NCBI RefSeq assembly: GCF_000247815.1
Contig: NC_021683.1
Location: 15,983,044-16,047,043, forward strand
Length of the DNA: 64,000 bases
From: Ficedula albicollis
Lineage: Eukaryota; Chordata; Aves; Passeriformes; Muscicapidae
Reading direction: 5' to 3'
The position numbers were made by a program, and so were the translations under genes. This document shows, piece after piece, positions 1 to 11,272 of the stretch (its first letter is position 1; each line of letters begins with the position of its first letter). The notes under the pieces were generated by a model. That model saw only the letters and a list, made by a program, of their open reading frames with translations, was not told where the DNA came from and did no database searches.

Positions 1-1742
1 ACCCCAAAAACCCAAACCAACTATTATAAGTTTCTTAATTAATATATTTGCAAAATAATGAATTCTCTTCTAACTTAAACTTGATGGGTTTTTTTATCTT
101 GAGAAAAAACGATTTGCCAAATCCTACTTGTTCATACTGCTTTTCTTCTATTTTTTTTTAGGTTAGCATTTTTATTGGAGTTCTGTGTACTACACGGGCA
201 GATCAATAAACTTTATGGGCCAAATTTGGATTAACAAAACCAGGTACAACTCTGCTAAAGTTAAATGGATTGTCCCTGCTTACATCAATGATAAAATTGG
301 CCTTTTATGTTATATTTAAAAAGAAAACGGAAATGCTAACAAAGGTTGAAATTTGCCATGCTTCATACACGCTTCATCTTAAAACATCTACTTTTGGTTT
401 TTAATTGTGGTGGTGTTCTGTGAAGAAACACGACCTTACAGGGCATTTTTAGGAATAGAGCAGTCTATATATTAAAAGGCAGCAAATGATTCATAACTGC
501 TTAGCGGTCAGGCCTGTGGGGCCACGCTTCCCATGTGAAATTTTTTTTCTGCATTGCAAACTCTTACATTAAATTGTGATAAATGAAGAGCGGAGGCTAT
601 TCATACAAATCAATGACTTTAGTGTATGTGTCATTAGCCTGAGAGATGCAGGCAGCGGTCACTACTATAAATCATGTGATGATCTGCTGTCTGCGGCTCG
701 ATGCAAGCAAGCAGATGCATTAGGAAGGTTAAAGAATGAAATTAATCTGTGCATTTCCCTTTCGTTCTTTTTTTTTTTTTTTCCCTTTAGTCACCTGGTC
801 ATACAGCAAGAATTAAAATCACATGATCCAAAGTTAAACTAGCTACAGAACAGTAAGTTGGCTAAGTTAGATGTCACCTTTCAACTTAAAGTTAATTAAA
901 TATTAATGGGATTAATTTATTCATCATCACAGGAAAAGTAAAATATATAGAATAGGTAAAATCCACCAGTGCTTCCCACACAGGAGTTGATATTATTAAT
1001 TGCTTTTAATGCAGACTGTGGCACGAGACCACGTGTAAGAGATCAAGCACACTGCAAAATGTGCTCTGATACTTTTAAGTGCAGCATATTTCTTTCTTCA
1101 CATTTTATAAATCCAGTGTTTAGTAACCCATGGCCATGCTCTTCATACCAGTAACGTGGAGTGGGTTATGAATATGAGTCAGGTTGAATGTATTACTGAT
1201 GATGGAATACATTCCCAGATATCTGTGACTGGGAGTGTTAATGGTGAGAGTGTGCAAAAGGGGTCAGGGACAGTAAAAAGAGATATGGACAATATAATTT
1301 TAAAACTGGAATTAATGAATTTGAGAAGGCCATATTTGATATAAATGTTAGGCCAAAGCCTTCAGTCTTTACTCAATACTTATTCAGGCAAAACACCCAC
1401 TGACTTCAGTGACAGATTTCCTGGGATGAGGACTAAATATGCCCCAGGAGTCAGATTGCCCCTTTCTTTCATACAGAAGCAGAAATTGGGAAGATCATGC
1501 AGGAATCTTAGCCCCTCCTGCATGTGTGTGGACCCTGTGGGGGATTATATACATCTTCTCCTGGCTCCACCACTTCTCCTGTGCAGTTTAACACGACTCA
1601 CAAGGAAGAAGTCAATGTGATACAGAGCAGAGGCTCAGAGCCAGAGTCACACCCAGGACTAAGCACTCAGCATGCTCCTGTGCAGGGCTCCCAAAGTCCC
1701 AAGCAATGCTTGGGAAGGACTCCAGGATCTGGCCTCTTATAA
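1..1742. other. Noncoding, AT-rich; no gene seen
   Basis: Stops occur in every frame at short intervals and no open frame exceeds about 91 codons. None of the small translations resembles a known family. The stretch includes a poly-T tract at 769-782 and the conserved-looking segment listed separately at 560-760. It ends at the target-site copy just before the LTR. I see no splice-site-bounded exon with a recognisable product. Confidence 0.6.
560..760. promoter_or_regulatory. Candidate conserved noncoding element
   Basis: This segment differs from its flanks. It lacks homopolymer runs, retains several CpG dinucleotides (for example near 591, 656, 693 and 699), and packs homeodomain-like ATTA cores and an octamer-like ATGCAAG together. 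Such composition is typical of vertebrate developmental enhancers in gene deserts. This is inference from appearance only; no alignment was available. Confidence 0.25.
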
Positions 1743-1746
1743 CCTG

Positions 1747-2182
1747 TGATGCCTTAGGATTTCAGCTTTTAGATTTTTCTTGTCCTACACTGCTTTAGGG
1801 TATAACTCTGAACTCCTTATAGAGTGTTACTGTCTTCACAATTTGGTCAGACAAAACAATTCCTCTTGGCCTGACACTCAAGGACACCCTACAGCCTCAG
1901 GCCCCAAAAAGTATAAACTTAAGCGAATTGTGGGAGGAGCAAACTGGGAGTACATGACTTCATTACCTGAAGCTGTAATTGGAGGATTGACCCCTGATAT
2001 GCAAATGGACTAAACTTATAACTGTGTGAAAAACTCATGACCATCATCTGTGTTAGGTGTAGCCCCTTGGGGAGGCTTCCTCTGCCCTTAATGTAGCAGA
2101 AGCCCCTTCATTAAATATATCCACTTTTATTCTCTTAATTCTGTTTGGCCTCTGTTTTTAGGTAAGCCTGAAAAAGGCATCA
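1747..2182 (+). mobile_element. Solo LTR of an endogenous retrovirus
   Basis: The 436-bp element begins TGATGCCTT and ends AAGGCATCA, a perfect 9-bp terminal inverted repeat bounded by the retroviral TG...CA. It is flanked by a 4-bp direct repeat, CCTG, at 1743-1746 and 2183-2186, which is the expected target-site duplication. A TATA-like GTATAAA lies near 1909 and a polyadenylation signal ATTAAA at 2110-2115, followed by a T-rich stretch; this order (U3, R, U5) sets the plus orientation. No primer-binding site follows it and no polypurine tract precedes it, so it is a solo LTR left by recombination between two LTRs. A 4-bp duplication is usual for class I (gammaretrovirus-like) elements, whereas class II gives 6 and class III gives 5. 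The family assignment is tentative. Confidence 0.8.
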
Positions 2183-2186
2183 CCTG

Positions 2187-3207
2187 TCCAGTCTGTAATA
2201 AGGAATCCTGAAAAGGGTTTGAAGACTCTGCTTCGAGCCAGCAGTTGTCTCTGGGCACAATCAAGTATGAAAGCAAATTAACGACAGAAGGGGCTGCATT
2301 TCAAAGGTGCTTGAAGTAGTTCATGGGCATAAAATAGAGCAGAACACCTTTGTGCTTATGAAGGGCACTATAAATCAATAAAGTATAAGTTAGCCAGGAC
2401 AGTGATAAGATAAGTATTGCATGTGCTTAATTCACTTAGCTATCCTTCCGAAAAAGATAATACATTCAATGTAGACATATTTCAATTGAATTGATAGTAG
2501 ATCTGGATTGAGCAAGCCTAGAGACTGAATTACCTTTATCCATCCCAGCAAGAATAAGGATGAACTTGCAAGCAAAATCAATGTCAGAAAGGTCTTACTG
2601 GCTCTTGCAACAGCATACCTACAATAACTTATGTTGAAATATACAAAAATTATTAATAACTATTACATGCAACTATTACATCCATCCTACTAGCATGCAA
2701 ACTTACAGCAGGTTAAGAACCAATGACATCAATTTACATTACTAAATCCTTCAAACACAAGGAAAAAAATCACAAAGTCTGTTTTATAGAATTGCTCAAA
2801 ACCTACAAAAATTATTATTTAAGTAAAGTTGCCAAATAAAGGTGGAAAACATTGCAGGAAGTGGGTTTCAAATGACTCTGAGTTGATTCCCCCAGTTAAG
2901 CCAGTCTCTTGTGCTTTTTTCCACAGTCACTTAATTACCATGTTGACTTTATATGTATTTATTTATATTTCTTTTTGGCAGCATTAAGTTTAGGGCACAC
3001 ACATATTTTATTTTCCCCACCAGCACTTTGTTCTCCAGTTGATCCCATCTAGTCATCAGAACTGTTATTTTATATCTAGAGCAGTGATTGAAGTCTAATG
3101 CAAATAACACACAGAAATTTTGGTCTGGGATCATTTCAATATTCTGAACTCTGTACTGTTGCAGCTCAGCTTCTACCAGCTGCCTAAGCTGGGGCTGATC
3201 ATACTTT
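2187..3207. other. Noncoding, AT-rich; no gene seen
   Basis: Ordinary AT-rich sequence with dispersed stops. The 61-codon open frame on the minus strand (2949-3134) has no recognisable product. No repeat family was identified in it. Confidence 0.5.
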
Positions 3208-3585
3208 CTTTGGAGAGGCTGGCCTACAATGCAGGCTGCAGAACTTCATTAGAAACATTTCCTTCTTTCCCAGACCAAATTCAGGGAATTTAGAAATTCA
3301 CATCATATTTGCTGCTGAATTTCCTGGAAAGTTCTGCTTCTGCCTATTCCTGAAGCAAGGAAGAGCTGTATTTTAAACCCAAATGAAGGGAGCCATCTTT
3401 GGAGAGGCTGGCCTACAATGCAGGCTGTAGAACTTCATTAGAAACATTTCTTTCTTTCCCAGAGCAAATTCAGGGAATTTAGAAATTCACATCATATTTG
3501 CTGCTGAATTTCCTGGAAAGTTCTGCTTCTGCCTATTCCTGAAGCAAGGAAGAGCTGTATTTTAAACCCAAATGAAGGGAGCCAT
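3208..3585. repeat. Tandem duplication, 2 x 189 bp
   Basis: Copy 1 spans 3208-3396 and copy 2 spans 3397-3585, head to tail with no spacer. I count three substitutions and no indel between them. Both copies carry TTTGGAGAGGCTGGCC near the left end and AAATGAAGGGAGCCAT at the right end. There are no inverted termini or target duplications, so this looks like a local slippage or unequal-exchange event rather than a transposon. Confidence 0.95.
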
Positions 3586-4066
3586 AGTGTAAAAATAAGA
3601 CATGGCTGCCCATTTTAAAATGCAGGTGAATTTTTCAAATTTTTTTCTATAATTTCTTTTAAGAAAGCAGAAGAGAGTCCTGAAAAACTTTGGTAGCAAC
3701 TTGTAAAAGTCACTCTTCATGACCATCTGAATATGAGATAAAAAATTTAAAATATTGTGTGGATGAAAATGCTCCTTCCTTTTGGAGCAAATCCATGCTT
3801 CCTTTTCAGTGACTAATTCCTGATTTTTATATCACACGTCACTTTTGAGTAAATGCCAAAAAAAGAGGCAAAGGCTCTTTACAGTCAGTTGGTAGTTTTA
3901 TACCGTAGGTTTAAATTGCAGGTCGACAGGAAACCTGGGTTTAATTTTTAGGTGTTACATTAAGAAAATAAAATATTTCTTACAAGATCAGCTACTTTAC
4001 TGGAATGCTTGGTGCCATACCCAGTTTATTTGCCTGTTTTAGGGACAGTTGGGGACTGTACATCAC
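3586..4066. other. Noncoding, AT-rich; no gene seen
   Basis: AT-rich single-copy sequence between the 189-bp duplication and the GC-rich patch. Nothing else recognised. Confidence 0.5.
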
Positions 4067-4068
4067 AT

Positions 4069-4082
4069 CACATCACATCACA
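4069..4082. repeat. Short (CATCA)n microsatellite
   Basis: A brief run of CATCA/CACAT pentamers at the left edge of the GC-rich patch. The boundaries are approximate. Confidence 0.7.
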
Positions 4083-4099
4083 CAGCTGAGTCGGGCTCC

Positions 4100-4560
4100 T
4101 TCCACAACCACAGCATGAACCACCTGGTGCCTCAGTTCTTTCTTTTTTTACAGGCTCTTTCTTTCGGTGCCCTGCCTCACACTGGACTCCACCATGCTGG
4201 ATGCTGATTGCTCTCCTTCCCAGCTGGCTTCCAAGGCCCTGCAGAGCTCCCAGGAGGAGCTCAGCTCCCTGTGCGTGGCCCACAGGCTCCTTGCTCCTGC
4301 TGTGAGTGTCAGGGCTGCCTGTGCCAGGGCAGGAGTCGGAGCCCAGCCCTTAACCAGCAATTACAGCTCCCTGAAGTCACCAGGACCCTTCCCAGGGCCA
4401 AAAGGGCGAAGTCACAAGGACCCTTCCCAGGGCCAAAAGGGCGAGAACCCCTCGATGTCCCCTTACACTGGCTGGGTCTGCAGCTGATGTGCAGCTGCTG
4501 GCATTGCTGAACAAAGGTTCTAGCAGCAGGTCGCATCCAAAACCTGCACGGCTGCAGGGG
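4100..4560. other. GC-rich patch with overlapping small open frames
   Basis: This is one of the few GC-rich blocks in the window. Open frames of 70-106 codons occur on both strands at once, which is what high GC alone produces by diluting stop codons. The translations are Ser/Pro/Gln/Gly-rich and resemble no family. I do not call a gene. Confidence 0.45.
4375..4444. repeat. Tandem duplication, 2 x 35 bp
   Basis: Units 4375-4409 and 4410-4444 both begin AGTCAC and share GGACCCTTCCCAGGGCCAAA; one substitution separates them (ACC versus ACA). It sits inside the GC-rich patch. Confidence 0.92.
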
Positions 4561-4689
4561 AGGGCAAGGCAGACCCCTGGGCTTGCTCCATCTCCCAGTT
4601 ACTATACAAAGGGCTAAAACACAGGGTGGTGGATAAAAGTGAATAAATGTTTCTAAATTCTTATCTTAAACACACTTAAGCTTAAAGCT

Positions 4690-5160
4690 ATTTAATTGAG
4701 GATTTTAAAGCATGTATGCTTTATGAAGCCGGGGCTACCTGCTTCATTCTCTTGCTCTTATTTTTGCTTTTATCCTTTTAGTCTTGAAGAAGCCTAATTA
4801 GAAGCTTGAACAGGGCTCTCTCTCCCTGCCCTTAAATCAGTAATTGGCTTCAGTGCAGAGACTGTCAGGAAATTAACACATCACAACATGACAGCTGTTA
4901 ATTTTTTCTCCTTATTTGTCATATGAATCACTGCTGATTTGCCAGAGTGCATAACAAATTAGTGGTCTGTAATCAGCGGCCTCTCTCCTGTGTGCAGCAC
5001 CTACTTGTTTTTCCCCTTTCTCCTGAAGTCCATTACTTCACTGCTTCAGCAGGAATGACTGTTGCTAGGTGTGTCATTGTCAATAAATCAGAATAAGCAG
5101 ATGCTAAAAGCGCAAGAAGCTCTTTAAACTTTGATGAAGGCTTTTAGTTACATTTTTAAA
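4690..5160. promoter_or_regulatory. Candidate conserved noncoding element
   Basis: Dense in motifs common in developmental enhancers: several TAATTA/CTAATTAG homeodomain sites, a CAGCTG E-box inside GACAGCTGTTAATT near 4890, and CATTGTCAATAA (SOX/homeodomain-like) near 5075. It has little repeat character. This is judged on motif density alone. Confidence 0.25.
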
Positions 5161-6180
5161 CTTACACTTGGAACTGGATTCTTTTTTTTTTTTTTAAATT
5201 GTCACTCCCTGGCATAATATACTGTCAAGCCTTCGGGTATCATCTAAAGCTTTGCATCCTTCACAATGTAGAGCTGAAAATCTGATTTGCAAAAATTAAA
5301 AGAAGATATTTTCCTGGAGACAATTTTTAAAATGATAAGGCCTGCTGTGGCCCCCACGTCAATAAATAACAATTAGACACAATGCACAGTGAGATTTTCC
5401 TGTTGCCTTGAGATATATATACTGTATTTTTGTATAATAAACTCCATTTAATATGAGTCAGCATGCTCCACACACCAACAGAACTATATGTAGAAAAAAA
5501 AGCCTCGAGTGCAAATATAAACCACAAAATTTGGGAAAAAAATTAGTTAAATTCTATCCTCTCAGTGGTACAATTAAACCTGAGTATTTTTGGCCACTTT
5601 TTTGTGTCTAGTTTTAGAAATGGTGATGTATATGAAGAAGGCCATGGGAACAATTTGCAATACTGTGCAAAAGCTGGAACCCTTCTTCCTGTATCTCTGA
5701 GCTGTGCAGAGCACTGTTGCTCAAATGACAGTTTAAGAGGTCTGCAACTGGCTGATGTTCTCCTAAAATTGGAAATGTTTTGGAAATATGAACTGGAAAG
5801 ATTGAAACCTAAATTACCTGATGCATGTAACTAAACTGAAAGGACCCATTATGTATTCAGTATCATGTGTCTCAGACAAATTAAAATAAAAACAATAATA
5901 TGATATATTTCTTTAGAAAAAGGGCCAAGTACAGACTCTGTCCTATGTTTCCTAATTTGTATTGAAACACACTCGGAGCACAAGTTCCCTATAAATTTTT
6001 TTAGTGCTCATAATTTTTTTTTTTTTTTCATTTCACCTAACCTGAATAAACCACCAAAAATCCAGAACAGTGGAAAACAGGGAAACCAAGACTCTGAAGT
6101 GAAATGCTGCACAAACCATTGCACACATCATGCACCTTTTCCTCAAGACTCACCCACTCCAGAAAGACATGGGGGTAAAA
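5161..6180. other. Noncoding; no gene seen
   Basis: AT-rich with poly-T tracts near 5181 and 6006. An 89-codon open frame at 5565-5834 shows no recognisable domain, no signal peptide and no convincing splice context. Confidence 0.5.
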
Positions 6181-6340
6181 AGTAAAGTGTTCTGGGCTTG
6201 CCAGGGTAGCTGAAGGCTGGGTGCTGCTGAGGAAGAGCTGCTCCGTGGGGCTCTGCTGGGAGCAAGGGCATCTTCACAGCAGAGCAGAGGGATCCCAGCA
6301 CTGACACACCTGCCTGGCTCTGCAGGTGAGCAGGGATTGA

Positions 6341-6550
6341 AGCGGCTCAGACACGCGGCGCTCAGTGCCTCACAGGGCTCCGTGCACGTGGCTGCGAGTG
6401 AGATTGATTTTGTGACTCGCTGACATCACGCTGCGTGCTCCTGCTCTGCCTCCACGGCTGCTAGTGCAATTCTCAGCGAGCCTACTTGGCAATGATAATC
6501 TCAGCGTTTCAAAACCCCTTCAGAAGGATTTTTCCCTGCGGCCGATCCGT
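6341..6550. promoter_or_regulatory. CpG cluster, candidate regulatory element
   Basis: I count 16 CpG dinucleotides in about 210 bp, in a region where CpG is otherwise rare. The cluster includes a CACGTG E-box near 6385 and a TGACTCGCTGACATCACG stretch that combines AP-1/MARE-like and CRE-like half sites. Immediately to the left (6190-6340) is GC-rich DNA without many CpGs. This could be an unmethylated distal enhancer or the promoter of an unannotated transcript. No coding sequence accompanies it. Confidence 0.35.
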
Positions 6551-6560
6551 GGTTTATATT

Positions 6561-9500
6561 TACATGTTTGTACAAATATGAGGTAGTTGTTAAAATGGTT
6601 GGTTTTGTATGCAATGTATAAATCCGTCCAAAATGTTGTATAAAGTGTATTAAATGGTTATTTAAATATAATATATATGTACGTATAAAATGTTATTAAA
6701 ATGGTTATTTTCATGGCAATTATTGTTTTTAAAATCGAAGGAATTGAATTATTTATTAATATTACATGTATTTTCTGCTATGATTTCTGTTATATAAAGC
6801 AATGAAGGCTTAACTACTTGTAAAGTTAAAAAAAACCCTTGATATTTACATTCCTACATACAATTGAGGGGTTTTATTTAAATATATAAATTTAAATTAT
6901 TTTTCAATAAGAAAAAGCAAGCCATTTCAGAAATTCTGTTTTGATGTTCAGTCTTAATAAATATCCTCTCTGAGTACAATGCAAATTTTCCACTTTCTCC
7001 ATTATGCCTCGGTTTAAAAACATTACCTTAATTTTTTATTTACATTACAGAATCAGTTACACTGAAAAGACCTGAAATTAGCAATTATGAAGTGTGTGCA
7101 GTACAGGGCACCTCTCCCAGCCTTTTTGAAATGCCACTACAAAGTGAATCTCCATACTGACTAAAAGGAGTTCCTTGACCTGCTGTAGTACAAAGGCACA
7201 CAGGGACTGTCTCAGGCATCCCAAAGTCTTTAATAGGGTGTCTGGAGCAAACAGCCTTTGTGCAGAAAGGTCACCACTGAACACTGTTTACTCAGACTAT
7301 AAATTACTATTTTTTTTAGCCTGACCAGATTCTGCATGTCAAAAGCAGCACTAAGGAAATTGTGGTGAACCAATATGTGTTTGAGAATCCAGATTTCAAA
7401 AAAATGCTTTTCAATAACCATAGAGAAAAAGACAGAAAAATCAACCAAGAACAAAAACATAAAACCAGAACAAATCCAAGTCACAGAGAAATGCTGAACA
7501 ACACTGAATTACTTACAGGTTTTCAAACTCCCTGTCATGAGGAAGATAATTGTATGACACCCAACAAATGTTAGGTCACTGTGTAGATGTGCAGCACTCA
7601 TTTGCTCATCCCACTGCTTTATCAGCACTTCTGGATGTATCATCTCCAAAATACGCCATCACTAATTAAAATTCAGAGCAGAGCAAGTATCAGCTGGGTC
7701 TGGTCAGAAAAGGGAAGAGTTGGCAGGTTACAGACAATGTTACAGCTATGTTTTGCTGTCTTTCTGGTATGGGGTTCCCTATGCTTAAGGGTGAGACCCT
7801 AACATTTCCATTGCCACTTGTGTCAGCAACACTTGCTTAATTGGTGAAGAATTGAATGGCCAATGTTTATTTGTAACTCATACTGGCTGACCACTGTGTT
7901 GCTATTTAATAAATAAAAAATGGTGGGAATTGAAGTATAGTAAACTTGGTATTTTTTATTTAACTTCCTTACTGTCCCCAAGATTTCATGAACCTGTTGT
8001 AGTTATTATAGTGGTCTCAAAATGATGAAACAGTGGATTTGCCAGCAACTATAAATACACCATAAACCAGCACGTACATTTAAATAATGTGATGAGATGT
8101 TCTTAAGGGCAATTGGCAACAATAGGAAATTTTACTGGGAAGTCTCCAGTCACCAGTGTTTCTATTGTTATGAATCCTGAGAGAGATTCCTTCAAAAGTT
8201 CTGAAAATCCGCACAAGTTAAAAAATATAAATAAATTTAGCAAAACACCCCCATGCAAAAGGCTTAAAAGTAGGAATCTTTCCCTAAGGGATGTAGAAAG
8301 GGAATAGACAGGAATTATTTTCTATTAATACCCAAAAATTCCAAGAGTCACCAAAACACTAAACAGAATCATTATGCTGATTTACTAAGACACAGAAACT
8401 TATATTCTAGCTCCCTGGGTATCCAGCATGAGGCCTTAAAAAACCCTTAAGGAATACATGTAATTAGTTCTATGTTCCTTAGCCTTAATTTTTTCTCCTT
8501 TCCCAGTCATAGTTTCTAAAATTTCTACAAAAAATATTTTCAATAACTTTTATGAAATAATATTTTAATGCTGTTTTTCAGGTAATGCTTTTTAAAGCAT
8601 GAGTGGGAAGGACTTGAGGTATGAATTTAGGAATCTTCATTACACAGAAAAAGCAAAAGTCTTCCCAGACTAAGGAACTGGGCTTATATCCAGTGTGTTT
8701 CACCCTTCTGGAAAAAATGAGTGTGAGCAGTAAAGGAGGGGGGGAAATGTATTTAGCCCTTTGTTTGATATTGCTCTTTGACAATATTCACTTTTTTTTA
8801 TTAAAGTTCTTTGATGGCCATGAGAAAAATACCTGCAAAGAAAACTGCCTGCTGCCTAATGCAGCGAATTAACATCAGTCTAATCTTATCTAGTGACTAC
8901 TGGCAATTAGTACCAGGAGAACAAATTAGAAGCTGTTTTGTATATCAGATCATCACAGCATTTCATAACACCTTTTCTGTTTAACAAACATTTCTTCATC
9001 TCTTATGATATGATGGAATATCTTTAATTACAACACCATTAATTTGTAAAAGTCACATTGTCCATCTGGGGTCCTCCAACTATGGAAGAGTATTTGCAAA
9101 ATTGTAGAACAGTATTAACACCTGTCAGAATGCAAAAGGCTGGCTCAGCCTTCAATTAAAGCACTGATGAATATTTCTTTCTTTCTTTCTGTCACAGGTA
9201 TTTTTAAGACGTAATGCAAAATCTCAGCTCTGAGGCCTTCAGCAAGCAAAGCCCATTGAAGGAAGGCAAGCAGTGGTGAGAAGACTGCAAAAAGGTTAAA
9301 TTTAAATCAGTCCAAGGTGGAAGCAGTTTCTAGGGGTGTAGTACCACATTTCCTGCAAATATATTATCATTTACTTCATCAGACACGAAGCTGAAAGCAA
9401 TACCCAGTAAGGTCCTGCATCCATTCTATCCCAGAAGGTAACTCTGAAACTGAGCAACAAGGGGCCAAAAAAGAAAAGGAGGCACTGCAAAAGATATTAA

Positions 9501-10187
9501 GCAGCTATAGTCCAGTTTACTTTGGGGAAAATGGTGATTGCTGCATTATTCAGAGAAAATTGCTGAGCTTTTTGCTGCAGTACAAAATCTCTATATTTCT
9601 TGTTGTATACAGAAGAAATAAAGAAAATTGTGCAAGTCCTAAAATCTGGAATCCAATGCTAAAGGATTTACTTTAAGCCACAGAATGCTTAGCTATTAGA
9701 TGACCTATAAACATTTTTGTTTCATGAGTGAATGTTTAATCTAGCACAATACTGTTCCAAAGGAAACCATTAATAGCAACATTTTGTAGCAGTTGTGTGC
9801 ATGTCCCCACTGGACCTCTAAATGAAGTCTGCATAAGGACTGTAAAGGTAGTAACCCTGCAGCTACAGCTATAATTATCAGGATTTAATGGTGTTTATGA
9901 ATGACTTGCTATGAGTCAAAGGATAATAATACGTCTTATTAAAAATTTATTCCAAGTTATTTTTATAAAACTTTACTCATTTACGTGTCACCAATGATTG
10001 TTCTTTTAAATGAAAAAAACAATGAGGAGCGTTTAGACTTCAAGAGAAGTCTTAGCACAGGGTCATTATATAATGACTCAGTATAAACAAATAAACAACA
10101 TGCAATCTTTGTAATATAGCCATTAAAGTATTAGCCTAAAAGTGAATTAAAAAAATAAAATAAGCAAGCCTAAAAACATATATCTCG
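6561..10187. other. Noncoding, strongly AT-rich; no gene seen
   Basis: A long AT-rich stretch with frequent stops in all frames. The largest open frames are below 90 codons, overlap on opposite strands and resemble nothing known. A short CTTT-type microsatellite lies near 9175-9190. No transposable-element end was recognised. Confidence 0.55.
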
Positions 10188-11064
<877 letters not shown>

Positions 11065-11110
11065 GACTTTTTTTTTGTCATATAAAAATAATGCTAAACT
11101 CCAGTTCTGA

Positions 11111-11272
11111 TTCACTAAGATAAATGACCACAGATCTTTTCAGCAGCTAATGACTAAACATGATCCAAATGGAACTGCAGCCAGATGGCACATGGGATTC
11201 CTGGAACATAGCTATCAGATCAACCACAAACCTGGAGGAGCTAATGTAGTTCAAGATGCGTTAACTAATGAT
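11111..11272 (+). mobile_element. Ty3/gypsy-type RNase H domain fragment
   Basis: An open 54-codon segment reads as the C-terminal part of a retroelement RNase H domain. In order it shows F-x-x-x-(N)DHRSF, matching the family's F-x-x-x-TDHKSL with the catalytic-type Asp-His kept. Next comes an N-G-x-x-ARW motif, then a conserved aromatic/hydrophobic stretch, then KPG-x-x-NVV-x-DALT, matching the family's PG-x-x-NVVADALS. A stop codon (11108-11110) lies directly upstream, and the frame loses homology after 11272. No reverse transcriptase, integrase or LTR was seen nearby, so this is a relic. The poly-C block ends only about 45 bp to the left and may conceal more of it. Ty3/gypsy elements are rare in birds; a diverged retrovirus-like pol is the alternative. 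Confidence 0.7.

Noticed and set aside
5565..5834. 89-codon plus-strand open frame as a small gene
   Set aside because: No similarity to a known family, no splice or promoter context, and a length within chance expectation for 64 kb.
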